This document shows, piece after piece, positions 44,877 to 52,729 of a stretch of DNA of 64,000 nucleotides. The notes beneath the pieces were generated by a model that was given only the letters and a program-made list of their open reading frames with translations, searched no databases and was not told where the DNA came from. Within the stretch, counting starts at the first letter, position 1; the number at the start of each line of letters is the position of its first letter. Made by a program: the position numbers and the translations under genes. The stretch is from Bacteroidota bacterium (GTDB lineage: Bacteria > Bacteroidota > Ignavibacteria > Kapaibacteriales > HRBIN21): the NCBI GenBank assembly GCA_030550275.1, contig JAUQPR010000008.1, positions 1 through 64,000 of the forward strand. Direction: 5' to 3'.

Positions 44877-44884
44877 CAAAATTA
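44877..44884 (-). promoter_or_regulatory. Promoter -7-like element TAATTTTG, nearly leaderless
   Basis: On the minus strand the octamer fits TA-N2-TTTG exactly and lies in the 27-base gap after the LolC/E gene. It ends eight bases from the ATG at 44868, so the transcript would have almost no leader. Confidence 0.55.
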
Positions 44885-44895
44885 CCGGGCGCCCC

Positions 44896-46131
44896 CTACT
44901 CCTCCCGCAGGACGGCTGCTGGGTGGAGTCGCGCAGCACGAGCTGCTGGATACAGCGCCGCCACTATCGCCAGCATGAACGCAATCAGCCCAATCGTGGC
45001 AATATCCCACGCAGAGAGCTCCACTGGGACCTGCGAGAGGATGTAGCGTGAAGGGTCTAAGCGCAACCAACCGTAGCGGCGCTGCCCCCAGTAGAAGAGT
45101 CCGCCCAGAAGGGCGCCGAGCACCGTCCCGATGGCACCAACGCCGATGCCTTGCAGGAGGTAGATCCGCTGCACCTCGCGAGCCGATATCCCCAGCGCCC
45201 GCAGGATGCCGATATCGCGCTGCTTCTGCACAACGCTCATCACCAGGGATGCCGTTACCCCGAATGTTGCCACCAGCACGATGAGCGCCAGCACCAGCGT
45301 CGTTCCTAAGCGCTCCAGCCGTAGCACATCGTAGAGCTGCCGATGCCGCTCCTGCCAGGGTTGGACGATGACGCCGTGCCGGGCGAGCTTCTGCCGCAGG
45401 GATGTCGCCACGGCATCGGTGTACTTGATGTCGTGCAACCACACTTGCACTGCGCTGTAGCTTCCCGGCGGTATGTCAATGAGGGTGCGTCCGAACACAG
45501 TATCGGCGTAGACGGCAAAGGAGCTCTGCTCGACCACCCCGGGGCGTACAATCCCAACCACAACGGCGCTGGCTGCTCTCCCTGTGGGGATTCCCAGCGC
45601 CAGACGCTCCAGTGCCGCCGGAGTCAGGAGTTCCACGGTATCGCCAGGCAAAGCTCGGAGGCGGTCGGCAAGAGCCGCACCCAAGAGCACCGCTCGCTGC
45701 GCCCGCAGCATCGGCTCGCCCAGCAGGATACCCTGTTGCAGTGTACTCCTCTGCAGTAGGCTCTCAGCCGCTGCGGTGAACAGCGCCGGCGCTAATGCCC
45801 CTTGGCGCGCAACGACGACGCGCTCGCTCAGCACCGGCACACTCAGCCGTGCTTCAGGCAGATGCCGGAGCAGCGAATCCAGCGCGCCAATCTCCCGCAG
45901 CGCTCTCCCCTGCTCCGGAAGCAGCAACAGATGCGGCTCCTGCTCCAATAGTACGGCGTAGATGCTGTCGTGCAGCCCTTTGAAGATGCTCGACACAATG
46001 GTCAGCGCCGACACCCCTATCGAGATGCCGAGCACGGAGAACCAGAAGATGAGCCGGGCAATCCCCCAGTGCTGCTTCAGAAGGAACCAGCGCCGGGCAA
46101 TCAGCAGCGCCGCTTGCCAGCTACCGCTCAT
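44896..46131 (-). CDS. LolC/LolE-type lipoprotein ABC transporter permease
   Basis: The 411-residue protein has an N-terminal membrane helix (SVLGISIGVSALTIV-like), a periplasmic region of about 200 residues, and three C-terminal helices with the FtsX/MacB core. VVQKQRDIGILRALG, the coupling motif that contacts the ATPase, is present, and the C-terminus ends in PAAVLREE. It would extract lipoproteins from the inner membrane with a LolD ATPase, which is not in the window. It overlaps the lamin-tail gene by four bases (ATGA). Confidence 0.85.
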   Translation of the reverse strand: MSGSWQAALLIARRWFLLKQHWGIARLIFWFSVLGISIGVSALTIVSSIFKGLHDSIYAVLLEQEPHLLLLPEQGRALREIGALDSLLRHLPEARLSVPVLSERVVVARQGALAPALFTAAAESLLQRSTLQQGILLGEPMLRAQRAVLLGAALADRLRALPGDTVELLTPAALERLALGIPTGRAASAVVVGIVRPGVVEQSSFAVYADTVFGRTLIDIPPGSYSAVQVWLHDIKYTDAVATSLRQKLARHGVIVQPWQERHRQLYDVLRLERLGTTLVLALIVLVATFGVTASLVMSVVQKQRDIGILRALGISAREVQRIYLLQGIGVGAIGTVLGALLGGLFYWGQRRYGWLRLDPSRYILSQVPVELSAWDIATIGLIAFMLAIVAALYPAARAARLHPAAVLREE

Positions 46132-47780
46132 TGCGTCACGACGATGAGAGACCGGCTCCGATACTCGCGTCCACTCTCCCGATCCCGCGCCTCCAGCAGC
46201 AGGATGTAAGCGCCCGGAGGCACCATCTCCCCCTGCTCCGTCCGCCCATCCCATACCAGGGAGCCCTCCGCAGCCGTGTAGGTTACATGCGCAAGGGTCC
46301 GAACAAGCTCCCCCTGTTCGCTGTACACTCGCGCCGTCAGCAGTGCCTGACGGAAGGGCAAGTGGTACTGCACCAGGCAGTAGGCGCGCTGCCCTGCATG
46401 CAACCGGAATGGGGCGGGCGCAACCTGCACCTCCCCACCACCACTGAGCGGAACTGCAATGCTGTTGGGCAGCCCTGGAGTTGCCCCCTCAGGAGCACCG
46501 CAACTGCTCCAAGAGGAGGCAGCAGCGGAGGGGAGTGCTGGATTGAGCTTCTCCAGGCTGATGCCGCGTGTGGCACCGCTTAGGAACGGATCGTGCCAAG
46601 AGGGGAGGTAGTACAGCGAGTCCACCACGACTCCGTTGGGGTCGCGGAGCAGCAGGAGGTCGCCGTCGTTGTTGAGCATGAGGTTTGTGGATGTGTTGAG
46701 GTTGGTTTTGGCTTGGGGGTGTTTGGTGGTGATGGTGGAATCACTTGCAATAACGGCAAATTGTCCCGGCGCAATCCGGATCCCCTCCCCAATCCGCACA
46801 AGCCGCCCGGAGGCATCCTCCAGAGTCCAACCCGCCAGGTCCACCGTGTCCCGATGCAGGTTCACCAGCTCCACAAACTCCGGCTCGCCAGGGTGCGGCT
46901 CATACAGAATCTCGTTGATGCGCACGGGCAGCAGCTCCGCGCTGGCGAACAGCTCGCCCTCGCTTGTATCGTTCCAGCGCCGCTGGTCCTCTGCTGCGGT
47001 GACAGCAGCACGGTAGCGGTATCGGCGTCCCATCTCCTGTGCCGAAAAGAGGCTCCCAAGCTCCTCCCCCACCGTCCGCTGCTCGCCGGGGAAGAGTACG
47101 GGAAGCTGCCACTGCTGGCGCAGCTGCCACTGTCCCTCCCGCGCAATCCAGAGCGTAACGCTCGCTGCTTGCGGAAGCTGCTCACCGGTGTTGCGGACCG
47201 TGATCTCCAAGCGTGGTGGCAGCCCACGGACCACAACTCCCGCAAGGGCGAAATCCGCCGGCAGTGGCGTGACGCTATTGACCGCTCCCGGCGTTGCTCC
47301 CGCAGGCGCAATCGAAGGCTGCACATTGGAGGAGGCGTGCGCAGGCTCAGTAGCCAAGCGCCGCTCCAGCGAAACTCCAGCTCTCCCCCACCGCATCGAG
47401 TAGAAGAGGGAATCCACTACCGCCGAATCCGGTCGGCGCAGTACGACCGCGTCCGTGGTGTTGTTCAGTGTCGGCAAGCGCAGCTCAACAAGCACCGCTT
47501 CGGGTGGAATTGCCCGCGCCTCCAGCAGTGCTGTCGTATCGCGGGTCAGCACCGCGTAGCCTCTCGGCGGCAATCGAAGTGCCGGCAATTGCACCATGCT
47601 CTTGAGGTCGGCAATCCACCACCCCTCCAGCGCAACGGCACTATCGGCGGTGTTGAACAATTCGACCCATTCCGGTTCCCCTGTAGGGGGAACGGGCATA
47701 ACTTCGTTGACCACCACCTGTGCCCGCAGCCCCAGCACGCCGAAGGCAAGCACAACACAGTGGCGAACATAGCCTCCCAT
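46128..47780 (-). CDS. Exported protein with two lamin-tail domains and a FlgD-like C-terminus
   Basis: The 550-residue protein has a signal peptide and two lamin-tail domains. Each starts with a NEVMPVPPTGEPEWVELFN-type segment; the second is NEILYEPHPGEPEFVELVNLH near residue 295. The C-terminal region has VWDGRTEQGEMVPPGAYILLL, a FlgD-like or type IX-associated domain similar to the end of PorU. Lamin-tail domains are found in secreted and surface proteins here; the function is unknown. A coding stretch around 46670-46740 has unusual codon use (see findings). Confidence 0.8.
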   Translation of the reverse strand: MGGYVRHCVVLAFGVLGLRAQVVVNEVMPVPPTGEPEWVELFNTADSAVALEGWWIADLKSMVQLPALRLPPRGYAVLTRDTTALLEARAIPPEAVLVELRLPTLNNTTDAVVLRRPDSAVVDSLFYSMRWGRAGVSLERRLATEPAHASSNVQPSIAPAGATPGAVNSVTPLPADFALAGVVVRGLPPRLEITVRNTGEQLPQAASVTLWIAREGQWQLRQQWQLPVLFPGEQRTVGEELGSLFSAQEMGRRYRYRAAVTAAEDQRRWNDTSEGELFASAELLPVRINEILYEPHPGEPEFVELVNLHRDTVDLAGWTLEDASGRLVRIGEGIRIAPGQFAVIASDSTITTKHPQAKTNLNTSTNLMLNNDGDLLLLRDPNGVVVDSLYYLPSWHDPFLSGATRGISLEKLNPALPSAAASSWSSCGAPEGATPGLPNSIAVPLSGGGEVQVAPAPFRLHAGQRAYCLVQYHLPFRQALLTARVYSEQGELVRTLAHVTYTAAEGSLVWDGRTEQGEMVPPGAYILLLEARDRESGREYRSRSLIVVTQ

Positions 47781-47782
47781 CG

Positions 47783-48280
47783 CTATCCCTGGCAGTAGTG
47801 GCGCAAGCGTTCTAGGTCGGTCTCCTGCAGCAGTGCCACAACAATTTGCTCCAGCCCGCGCGCATCCGCTTCGGTGAAGCGCCCCAGACGGGGGCTATCC
47901 AGGTCCAGCACACCGTAGAGCTCCGCTCCCCAGCATAGCGGTACCACGAGTTCGGCTTGCGTCTCCGGCGAGCAGGCGATGTAGCCGGGGAAGCGCGACA
48001 CATCGGGCACAACGATGCTCTGCCGCCGTACCGCAGCCGTTCCACACACTCCCTTCCCCAGCAGAATCCGCTGGCACGCCGGTGCCCCTTGGAAGGGTCC
48101 CAGAACTAACTCCTGCCCCTCGCGGAGGTATACCCCAATCCAGTTGACCTCCGGTAGCCGCCGGTAGAGTAGGGCGACCATATTCGCCATGCGCGGGAGA
48201 GGGCTGCGCTCCTCCCCCCAGAGCCATTGCAGCTCCTCAAGGAGTTGCCCGTAATCCGTTCCAGGGAGCTGCTGCGTCAT
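47783..48280 (-). CDS. msrC: Free methionine-(R)-sulfoxide reductase (GAF domain)
   Basis: This cytosolic enzyme reduces free methionine-R-sulfoxide. The 165-residue GAF-domain protein has all three expected cysteines: in GAPACQRI, GKGVCGTA and YIACSPETQAE. NWIGVYL, VVPDVSRFPGY and VLDLDSPRL also match the family. The start overlaps the aldehyde dehydrogenase stop by four bases (ATGA), implying co-translation. Confidence 0.9.
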   Translation of the reverse strand: MTQQLPGTDYGQLLEELQWLWGEERSPLPRMANMVALLYRRLPEVNWIGVYLREGQELVLGPFQGAPACQRILLGKGVCGTAAVRRQSIVVPDVSRFPGYIACSPETQAELVVPLCWGAELYGVLDLDSPRLGRFTEADARGLEQIVVALLQETDLERLRHYCQG

Positions 48281-49758
48281 TGCTCAATATCGATCTGCGC
48301 CCGCTGGAGCCGCCCGGAGTAGTCGATGTAGACCGTCTTCCACTCGGTGAAGATGTCGAACACCGTCCACCCGCCCTCTCGATGCCCGTTGCCCGTTGCC
48401 TTGACGCCGCCGAAGGGCATATGTGCCTCCGCCCCAATCGTTGGGGCATTGACGTAGGTGATGCCCGCTTCCAGATCGCGAATCGCACGGAAGGCTGCCA
48501 CGATATCGCGCGTGTAGATGGACGAAGACAGCCCGTAGTCGCTATCGTTCGCCAAGGCGATGGCATGCTCGAGTGAATCCACCAGCGTCACCGAGAGCAC
48601 CGGACCGAAGATCTCCTCGCGGAAGATGGTCATCTCCGGCGTCACATCGGCGAAGATCGTCGGGGCAAAGAAGTAGCCATGCACATACTCGCCCTCCGTG
48701 AGGCGATGCCCTCCCACCAGGAGCCGCGCTCCTTGGCGGCGCCCCAGCTCGACGTAGTGCTCAATCCGTTCCAACTGCCGCGCGTTGATGATGGGTCCGA
48801 CGTTGACCCCTTCATCGAGCCCATTGCCCACCCGAAGCTGCTGAGTTGCAGCGCAGAGCCGTTCGAGGAAGTGCTCGGCAATATCCCGATGCAAAAGCAG
48901 CCGTGAGGTTGCCGTACAGCGCTGCCCACTTGTGCCGAACGCTCCCCAGAGCACGCCCTGGAGGGCTAAGTCCAGGTCCGCATCGGGCAGCACGATGAGC
49001 GGGTTTTTGCCCCCCATCTCCAGAGAGCACTTCTTGTTGAGCTCGCCGCACAGTGTGGCGATACGGCGCCCGACGGCGGTCGAACCCGTGAACGCGATCA
49101 GGCGCACGCCCGGATGGCGCACCAGTGCTTCTCCGGCTTCTGCATCGCCATGGACAACGTTGAAGACGCCCGGCGGGAGCCCCGCCTCCTGCAGAATCTC
49201 CGCCAAGAGATTCGCGCACAGGGGAGCGTCTTCGGAGGGCTTCCAGACAATCGTATTGCCCGCGACCAGCGCGGGGAAGATCTTCCAAGAGGGCACGGCG
49301 ATGGGGAAGTTCCACGCCGTGATGATCCCGCAAACCCCTACGGGCATGCGGAAGGAGAGGTTGACCTTGTTGGGAAGCTCACTCGGCGTGGTGTAGCCGA
49401 ACAGGCGCCGTCCTTCGGATGCAGCGTAATCGGCGGTGTCAATCGCCTCCTGGACATCGCCGCGCGCCTCGACCAAGGGCTTGCCCATCTCGCGCACCAT
49501 TGCCCGTGCTAGCTCCTCTTTACGCTCCCGCAGGAGCTGTCCAGCGCGGCGCACGATCTCCCCCCGCTGCGGTGCCGGCACCAGGCGCCAGCTCCGATAA
49601 GCCTCTGCCGCAGCCTCTACCGCCAGCGCCACATCCTCTGCCGAGGAGAGCGGGAACTCCCCCACGCAGTCCCGCGTATCGGCAGGGTTGAGATTGCGGA
49701 AGGTGCGCCCGCTCCGACTGGGCACCCACTGTCCGGCAATGTAATTGAGCAGTTGCAT
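48277..49758 (-). CDS. NAD(P)-dependent aldehyde dehydrogenase
   Basis: The 493-residue protein is a full-length ALDH-superfamily member. Motifs include ITAWNFPIAVPSWK, IVWKPSEDAP, FTGSTAVGRRIA, LEMGGKNPLIVL with the catalytic Glu, and SGQRCTATSR with the catalytic Cys. The CTATSR context and late MPFGGVKATGNGHREGG resemble alpha-ketoglutarate-semialdehyde or related dehydrogenases, but substrate is not certain. A TAAATTCG promoter-like octamer lies 24 bases upstream. Confidence 0.85.
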   Translation of the reverse strand: MQLLNYIAGQWVPSRSGRTFRNLNPADTRDCVGEFPLSSAEDVALAVEAAAEAYRSWRLVPAPQRGEIVRRAGQLLRERKEELARAMVREMGKPLVEARGDVQEAIDTADYAASEGRRLFGYTTPSELPNKVNLSFRMPVGVCGIITAWNFPIAVPSWKIFPALVAGNTIVWKPSEDAPLCANLLAEILQEAGLPPGVFNVVHGDAEAGEALVRHPGVRLIAFTGSTAVGRRIATLCGELNKKCSLEMGGKNPLIVLPDADLDLALQGVLWGAFGTSGQRCTATSRLLLHRDIAEHFLERLCAATQQLRVGNGLDEGVNVGPIINARQLERIEHYVELGRRQGARLLVGGHRLTEGEYVHGYFFAPTIFADVTPEMTIFREEIFGPVLSVTLVDSLEHAIALANDSDYGLSSSIYTRDIVAAFRAIRDLEAGITYVNAPTIGAEAHMPFGGVKATGNGHREGGWTVFDIFTEWKTVYIDYSGRLQRAQIDIEQ

Positions 49759-49955
49759 GGCGGCATTCCTCCCTGTGCGGCGCGAATTTACGCAACGGCA
49801 TACAGCGGCTCCGCTGAACGCGCGTTCATCAACTTGTTAGCGCCCGCTTGTCAACTTGTGTGGCAACCGTCATTGCCTTTTTATTGCTCGTTTAGCGGTG
49901 CCCGGGCAATTTCGCAGTGCAGTTCGGTGCATGTTGAACCTCTCAGGTCCTACCC
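49759..49955. other. Divergent intergenic region, AT-richer than its surroundings
   Basis: This 197-base gap separates the aldehyde dehydrogenase operon and the repeat-protein gene, which are read in opposite directions. It holds the two promoter-like octamers described above. I see no ORF, RNA fold or repeat in it. Confidence 0.6.
49783..49790 (-). promoter_or_regulatory. Promoter -7-like element TAAATTCG before the aldehyde dehydrogenase operon
   Basis: On the minus strand the octamer matches TA-N2-TTTG at seven of eight positions and lies 24 bases before the start codon at 49758. The opposite strand carries a second, weaker octamer (CAATTTCG at 49907-49914) toward the PAT-repeat gene, with a TTG 20 bases upstream of it. 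Confidence 0.4.
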
Positions 49956-50237
49956 ATGAAGCGCCTCATGGTAGCGGCGCTGGCTCTGGTGATGAGCAGC
50001 GCCATGTGGGTGGCTGCGCAGACGCAGCAGACCAAGCCGGCAACTCCTGCAACTCCAGCAAAGCCGGCAACTCCTGCAACCCCGGCAACCCCAGCAACTC
50101 CGGCAACGCCAGCAAAGCCGGCGCCGGAAGCAACAGCAACGCAGCAGGAGTCTGCCGCTAAGCCACACAAGGCGAAGAAGCAGGCCAAGCACCACAAGAA
50201 GGAGAGCAGCAAGCCCTCCAGCGAGCAGCCCAAGTAA
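49956..50237 (+). CDS. Small exported Pro-Ala-Thr repeat protein with basic tail
   Basis: The 93-residue product has a signal peptide (MKRLMVAALALVMSSAMWVAAQ), then about 12 tandem short repeats of the type PAT/PAK. A charged tail rich in Lys, His and Ser follows. No conserved family is recognisable and the repeats suggest a flexible linker or cell-envelope protein. The repeat is visible at DNA level as near-identical 9-12-base units around 50036-50132. A strong terminator follows the gene, so it is probably a monocistronic transcript. Confidence 0.65.
   Translation: MKRLMVAALALVMSSAMWVAAQTQQTKPATPATPAKPATPATPATPATPATPAKPAPEATATQQESAAKPHKAKKQAKHHKKESSKPSSEQPK
50036..50132 (+). repeat. Short tandem repeat coding Pro-Ala-Thr / Pro-Ala-Lys units
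   Basis: Units of nine bases of the form ccggcaact or ccagcaact repeat imperfectly about ten times. Variation is mostly in the third codon base, indicating selection on the amino acids. Confidence 0.75.
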
Positions 50238-50260
50238 TCCGGTAGCGCGTGCTGCACTAC

Positions 50261-50297
50261 AACAGCGCCGGGCACCACGCCCGGCGCTGTTTGTTAT
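50261..50297 (+). terminator. Rho-independent terminator after the repeat-protein gene
   Basis: A perfect stem of 12 to 13 bases (50261-50273 with 50279-50291) closes a five-base loop. It is followed by a short TTGTT run. It separates the repeat gene from cystathionine beta-synthase, whose promoter octamer starts 12 bases later. Confidence 0.8.
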
Positions 50298-50308
50298 CGA
50301 GCAAGCAC

Positions 50309-50316
50309 TATTTTCG
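50309..50316 (+). promoter_or_regulatory. Promoter -7-like element TATTTTCG before cystathionine beta-synthase
   Basis: The octamer matches TA-N2-TTTG at seven of eight positions, directly after the terminator, 25 bases before the ATG at 50342. Confidence 0.45.
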
Positions 50317-50341
50317 TGGCGCTCAAGTCAGGCAGTGCGTC

Positions 50342-51703
50342 ATGCGCTACGCAGACAACATCCTGCAGCTCATCGGGAAGACCCCTCTGGTCAAGCTCAA
50401 CCGCGTCACCGAAGGGATTGCCGCTACGGTGCTGGTCAAGCTGGAAAGCCGCAATCCCGGCGGTTCGGTCAAGGACCGCATCGGCATTGCCATGATCGAA
50501 GCCGCCGAGCGCGAGGGGCGCCTCCGCCCGGGCATGCTCATTGTGGAACCCACCAGCGGCAATACCGGCATCGGTCTGGCGCTGGCAGCCCGCATCAAGG
50601 GCTACCAATGCCTCTTCGTCATGACCGATAAAGCCTCGCAGGAACGCATCCGCTACCTCCAGGCGCTCGGCGCCGACGTGCTCATCGTCCCTTCGGCTGC
50701 CAGTCCCAGCTCCCCGGAGTACTACTTCAACGTTGCCCAGCGCCTGGCACAGGAGCTGCCCAACGCCATCATGCTGAACCAGTACGACAATCCCGCCAAT
50801 CCGGCAATCCACGAGCAGACGACCGGACCCGAAATCTGGCACGACACCGAAGGGCGCATCACCCACTTCGTCGCCAGCATCGGCACCGGCGGCACAATTA
50901 CAGGCGTGGCGCGCTTCCTCAAGCGCATGAACCCCGCCATCCGGGTCATCGCTGCCGACCCGGTCGGCTCGGTCATCAAAAGCTACAAAGAGACCGGACG
51001 CATCGGAGAAGCCCTCCCCTACCTGGTCGAGGGCATCGGGCAGGAGCGCATTCCGGGCAATCTGGACATCGGGCTCATCGACGAGGTCATCAGCATCAGC
51101 GACCGGGAGTCCTTCCTGATGGCGCGCCGCCTGGCACGCGAGGAGGGCATCTTCTGCGGCGGCTCCTCTGGAACGAATGTTGCCGCTGCGCTCCACGTTG
51201 CCCGGCTGTTGCCCGCCGATGCCGTCGTGGTCACACTCATCTGCGATACCGGCGAACGCTACCTCTCGAAGCACCACTCCGAAGAGTGGCTCCGACAGCA
51301 TCAGCTGCTCGATGTGGGGCAGTTCTCGCTCAAATCCGTGCTGCAGAGCAAGCTCTCGCGCGGACGTGTGCCCGCGCTCGTTGCCGTCTCTCCTAACCAC
51401 TCCGTCCAGGAAGCACTGCAACTGATGCAGCAGTACGAGCTATCTCAGCTTCCCGTCATCCAGGACCGCCACGTCGTGGGAACGGTGCGCGAGAATCGCC
51501 TTCTGAAGCTGCTGCTGGACAACCGGCACGTGCTGGAGCAGCCCGTCCGCCTGCACATGGAGGAGCCGCTACCCGTCGTGGATGCCCACACGAGCATCCA
51601 AGGCGGGATCGACATCCTCCGGGAGCATCCCGCAATCGTGCTGGCGGAGTTCGGGCATCTGCTGGGGGTTATCTCCCGACACGACCTCCTGGAGTACCTC
51701 TGA
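50342..51703 (+). CDS. Cystathionine beta-synthase
   Basis: The 453-residue protein is a PLP enzyme of the cysteine synthase family followed by a CBS-domain pair. The core has LESRNPGGSVKDRIG with the PLP lysine, VEPTSGNTGIGLA, IGTGGTITGVARFLK and EGIFCGGSSGTN. Residues about 335-453 form two CBS motifs that bind adenosyl ligands. It condenses serine (or O-acetylserine) with homocysteine, or with sulfide. The CBS tail favours cystathionine beta-synthase over plain cysteine synthase. It precedes the epimerase gene by 30 bases. Confidence 0.88.
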   Translation: MRYADNILQLIGKTPLVKLNRVTEGIAATVLVKLESRNPGGSVKDRIGIAMIEAAEREGRLRPGMLIVEPTSGNTGIGLALAARIKGYQCLFVMTDKASQERIRYLQALGADVLIVPSAASPSSPEYYFNVAQRLAQELPNAIMLNQYDNPANPAIHEQTTGPEIWHDTEGRITHFVASIGTGGTITGVARFLKRMNPAIRVIAADPVGSVIKSYKETGRIGEALPYLVEGIGQERIPGNLDIGLIDEVISISDRESFLMARRLAREEGIFCGGSSGTNVAAALHVARLLPADAVVVTLICDTGERYLSKHHSEEWLRQHQLLDVGQFSLKSVLQSKLSRGRVPALVAVSPNHSVQEALQLMQQYELSQLPVIQDRHVVGTVRENRLLKLLLDNRHVLEQPVRLHMEEPLPVVDAHTSIQGGIDILREHPAIVLAEFGHLLGVISRHDLLEYL

Positions 51704-51733
51704 ACTGAAGCCGTCCAACGACCCCAGCCGAAG

Positions 51734-52720
51734 ATGCGAGCTCTGGTCACGGGCGCAACCGGCTTTATTGGAAGCCACTTGGTGGATGCACTGCTGGAAC
51801 GCGGCATCGAGGTGCGCTGCATCGTGCGCCGAAGCAGCAACCGGCGCTGGCTCACGGGCAAACCGGTCGAACTCGTCGAAGCCTCGCTCGATGCTCCCGA
51901 TACGCTCCCCCGAGCCCTCCAGGGCGTGGATATCGTCTTCCACATCGCCGGCGTCATTGCCGCGCGGACCTTCCAGGAGTTCCTCCGGGGCAATCGGGAT
52001 GCAACCGCGAACCTGTTGCACGCCACCCTGCGCTTTGCCCCGAACGTCAAGCGATTTCTCTTCCTGAGCAGCCTGGCAGCTGTTGGACCGGCGCCGTCGC
52101 TCAGCGAGCCCGTCACCGAGGACACCCCTTACCATCCCATCACCGCCTACGGTCGCTCCAAGCAAGCTGCCGAAGAGGTGGTGCTTGCTGCCCGCACGGA
52201 GTTGCCCATCACGATTGTGCGCCCGCCAGCGGTGTACGGTCCGCGCGATGCAGCAACGCTGCCCTTCTTCCGGGCGATTCGCTACGGGCTTGCTCCCATC
52301 ATCGGGCTGCGCGAGAAGTACCTGAGCCTTGTACACGTGCGCGACCTGGTCGAAGGCATTCTGCTGGCAGCCTTTGCCGAAGCCGCCATCGGGCGGGTCT
52401 ACTTCATCAGCTCCGAGGAGTTCTACACCTGGTACCAGCTCAGCGAGATCGCCCGCGTCGCTCTGGGGCGGCGCCGAATTCTGCGGCTGCGTATTCCGCA
52501 CGCTGTGGTCATGGGCGTTGCCAGCATTGCCGAGGTCTCCGGCTGGCTGCTTTCGCGCCCACCGGTCTTCGATTTCGAGAAGGGGCGGGATCTGCTGCAG
52601 CCCTACTGGATCTGCTCCACCGAGCGGGCACGCCGCGAGCTGGGCTACCGCCAGCAAGTCGGGCTTGCCGAGGGGATGCACGAAACTGTTGCCTGGTACC
52701 GTGCGCAGGGGTGGCTCTAA
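51734..52720 (+). CDS. NAD-dependent epimerase/dehydratase family protein
   Basis: The product (328 residues) is an extended SDR protein: VTGATGFIGSHLVDALL as NAD(P) site, FHIAGVIA, LSSLAAVG, and YGRSKQAAE as active site, followed by IVRPPAVYGPRD. It resembles the 3-beta-hydroxysteroid dehydrogenase/dihydroflavonol reductase group. The substrate is unknown; sugar nucleotides or isoprenoid-type compounds are possible. Confidence 0.82.
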   Translation: MRALVTGATGFIGSHLVDALLERGIEVRCIVRRSSNRRWLTGKPVELVEASLDAPDTLPRALQGVDIVFHIAGVIAARTFQEFLRGNRDATANLLHATLRFAPNVKRFLFLSSLAAVGPAPSLSEPVTEDTPYHPITAYGRSKQAAEEVVLAARTELPITIVRPPAVYGPRDAATLPFFRAIRYGLAPIIGLREKYLSLVHVRDLVEGILLAAFAEAAIGRVYFISSEEFYTWYQLSEIARVALGRRRILRLRIPHAVVMGVASIAEVSGWLLSRPPVFDFEKGRDLLQPYWICSTERARRELGYRQQVGLAEGMHETVAWYRAQGWL

Positions 52721-52729
52721 GGCGTGCGC

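Noticed and set aside
50036-50132. CRISPR array
   Set aside because: The repeated units are nine-base codon repeats inside an open frame without spacers; no cas genes are in the window.
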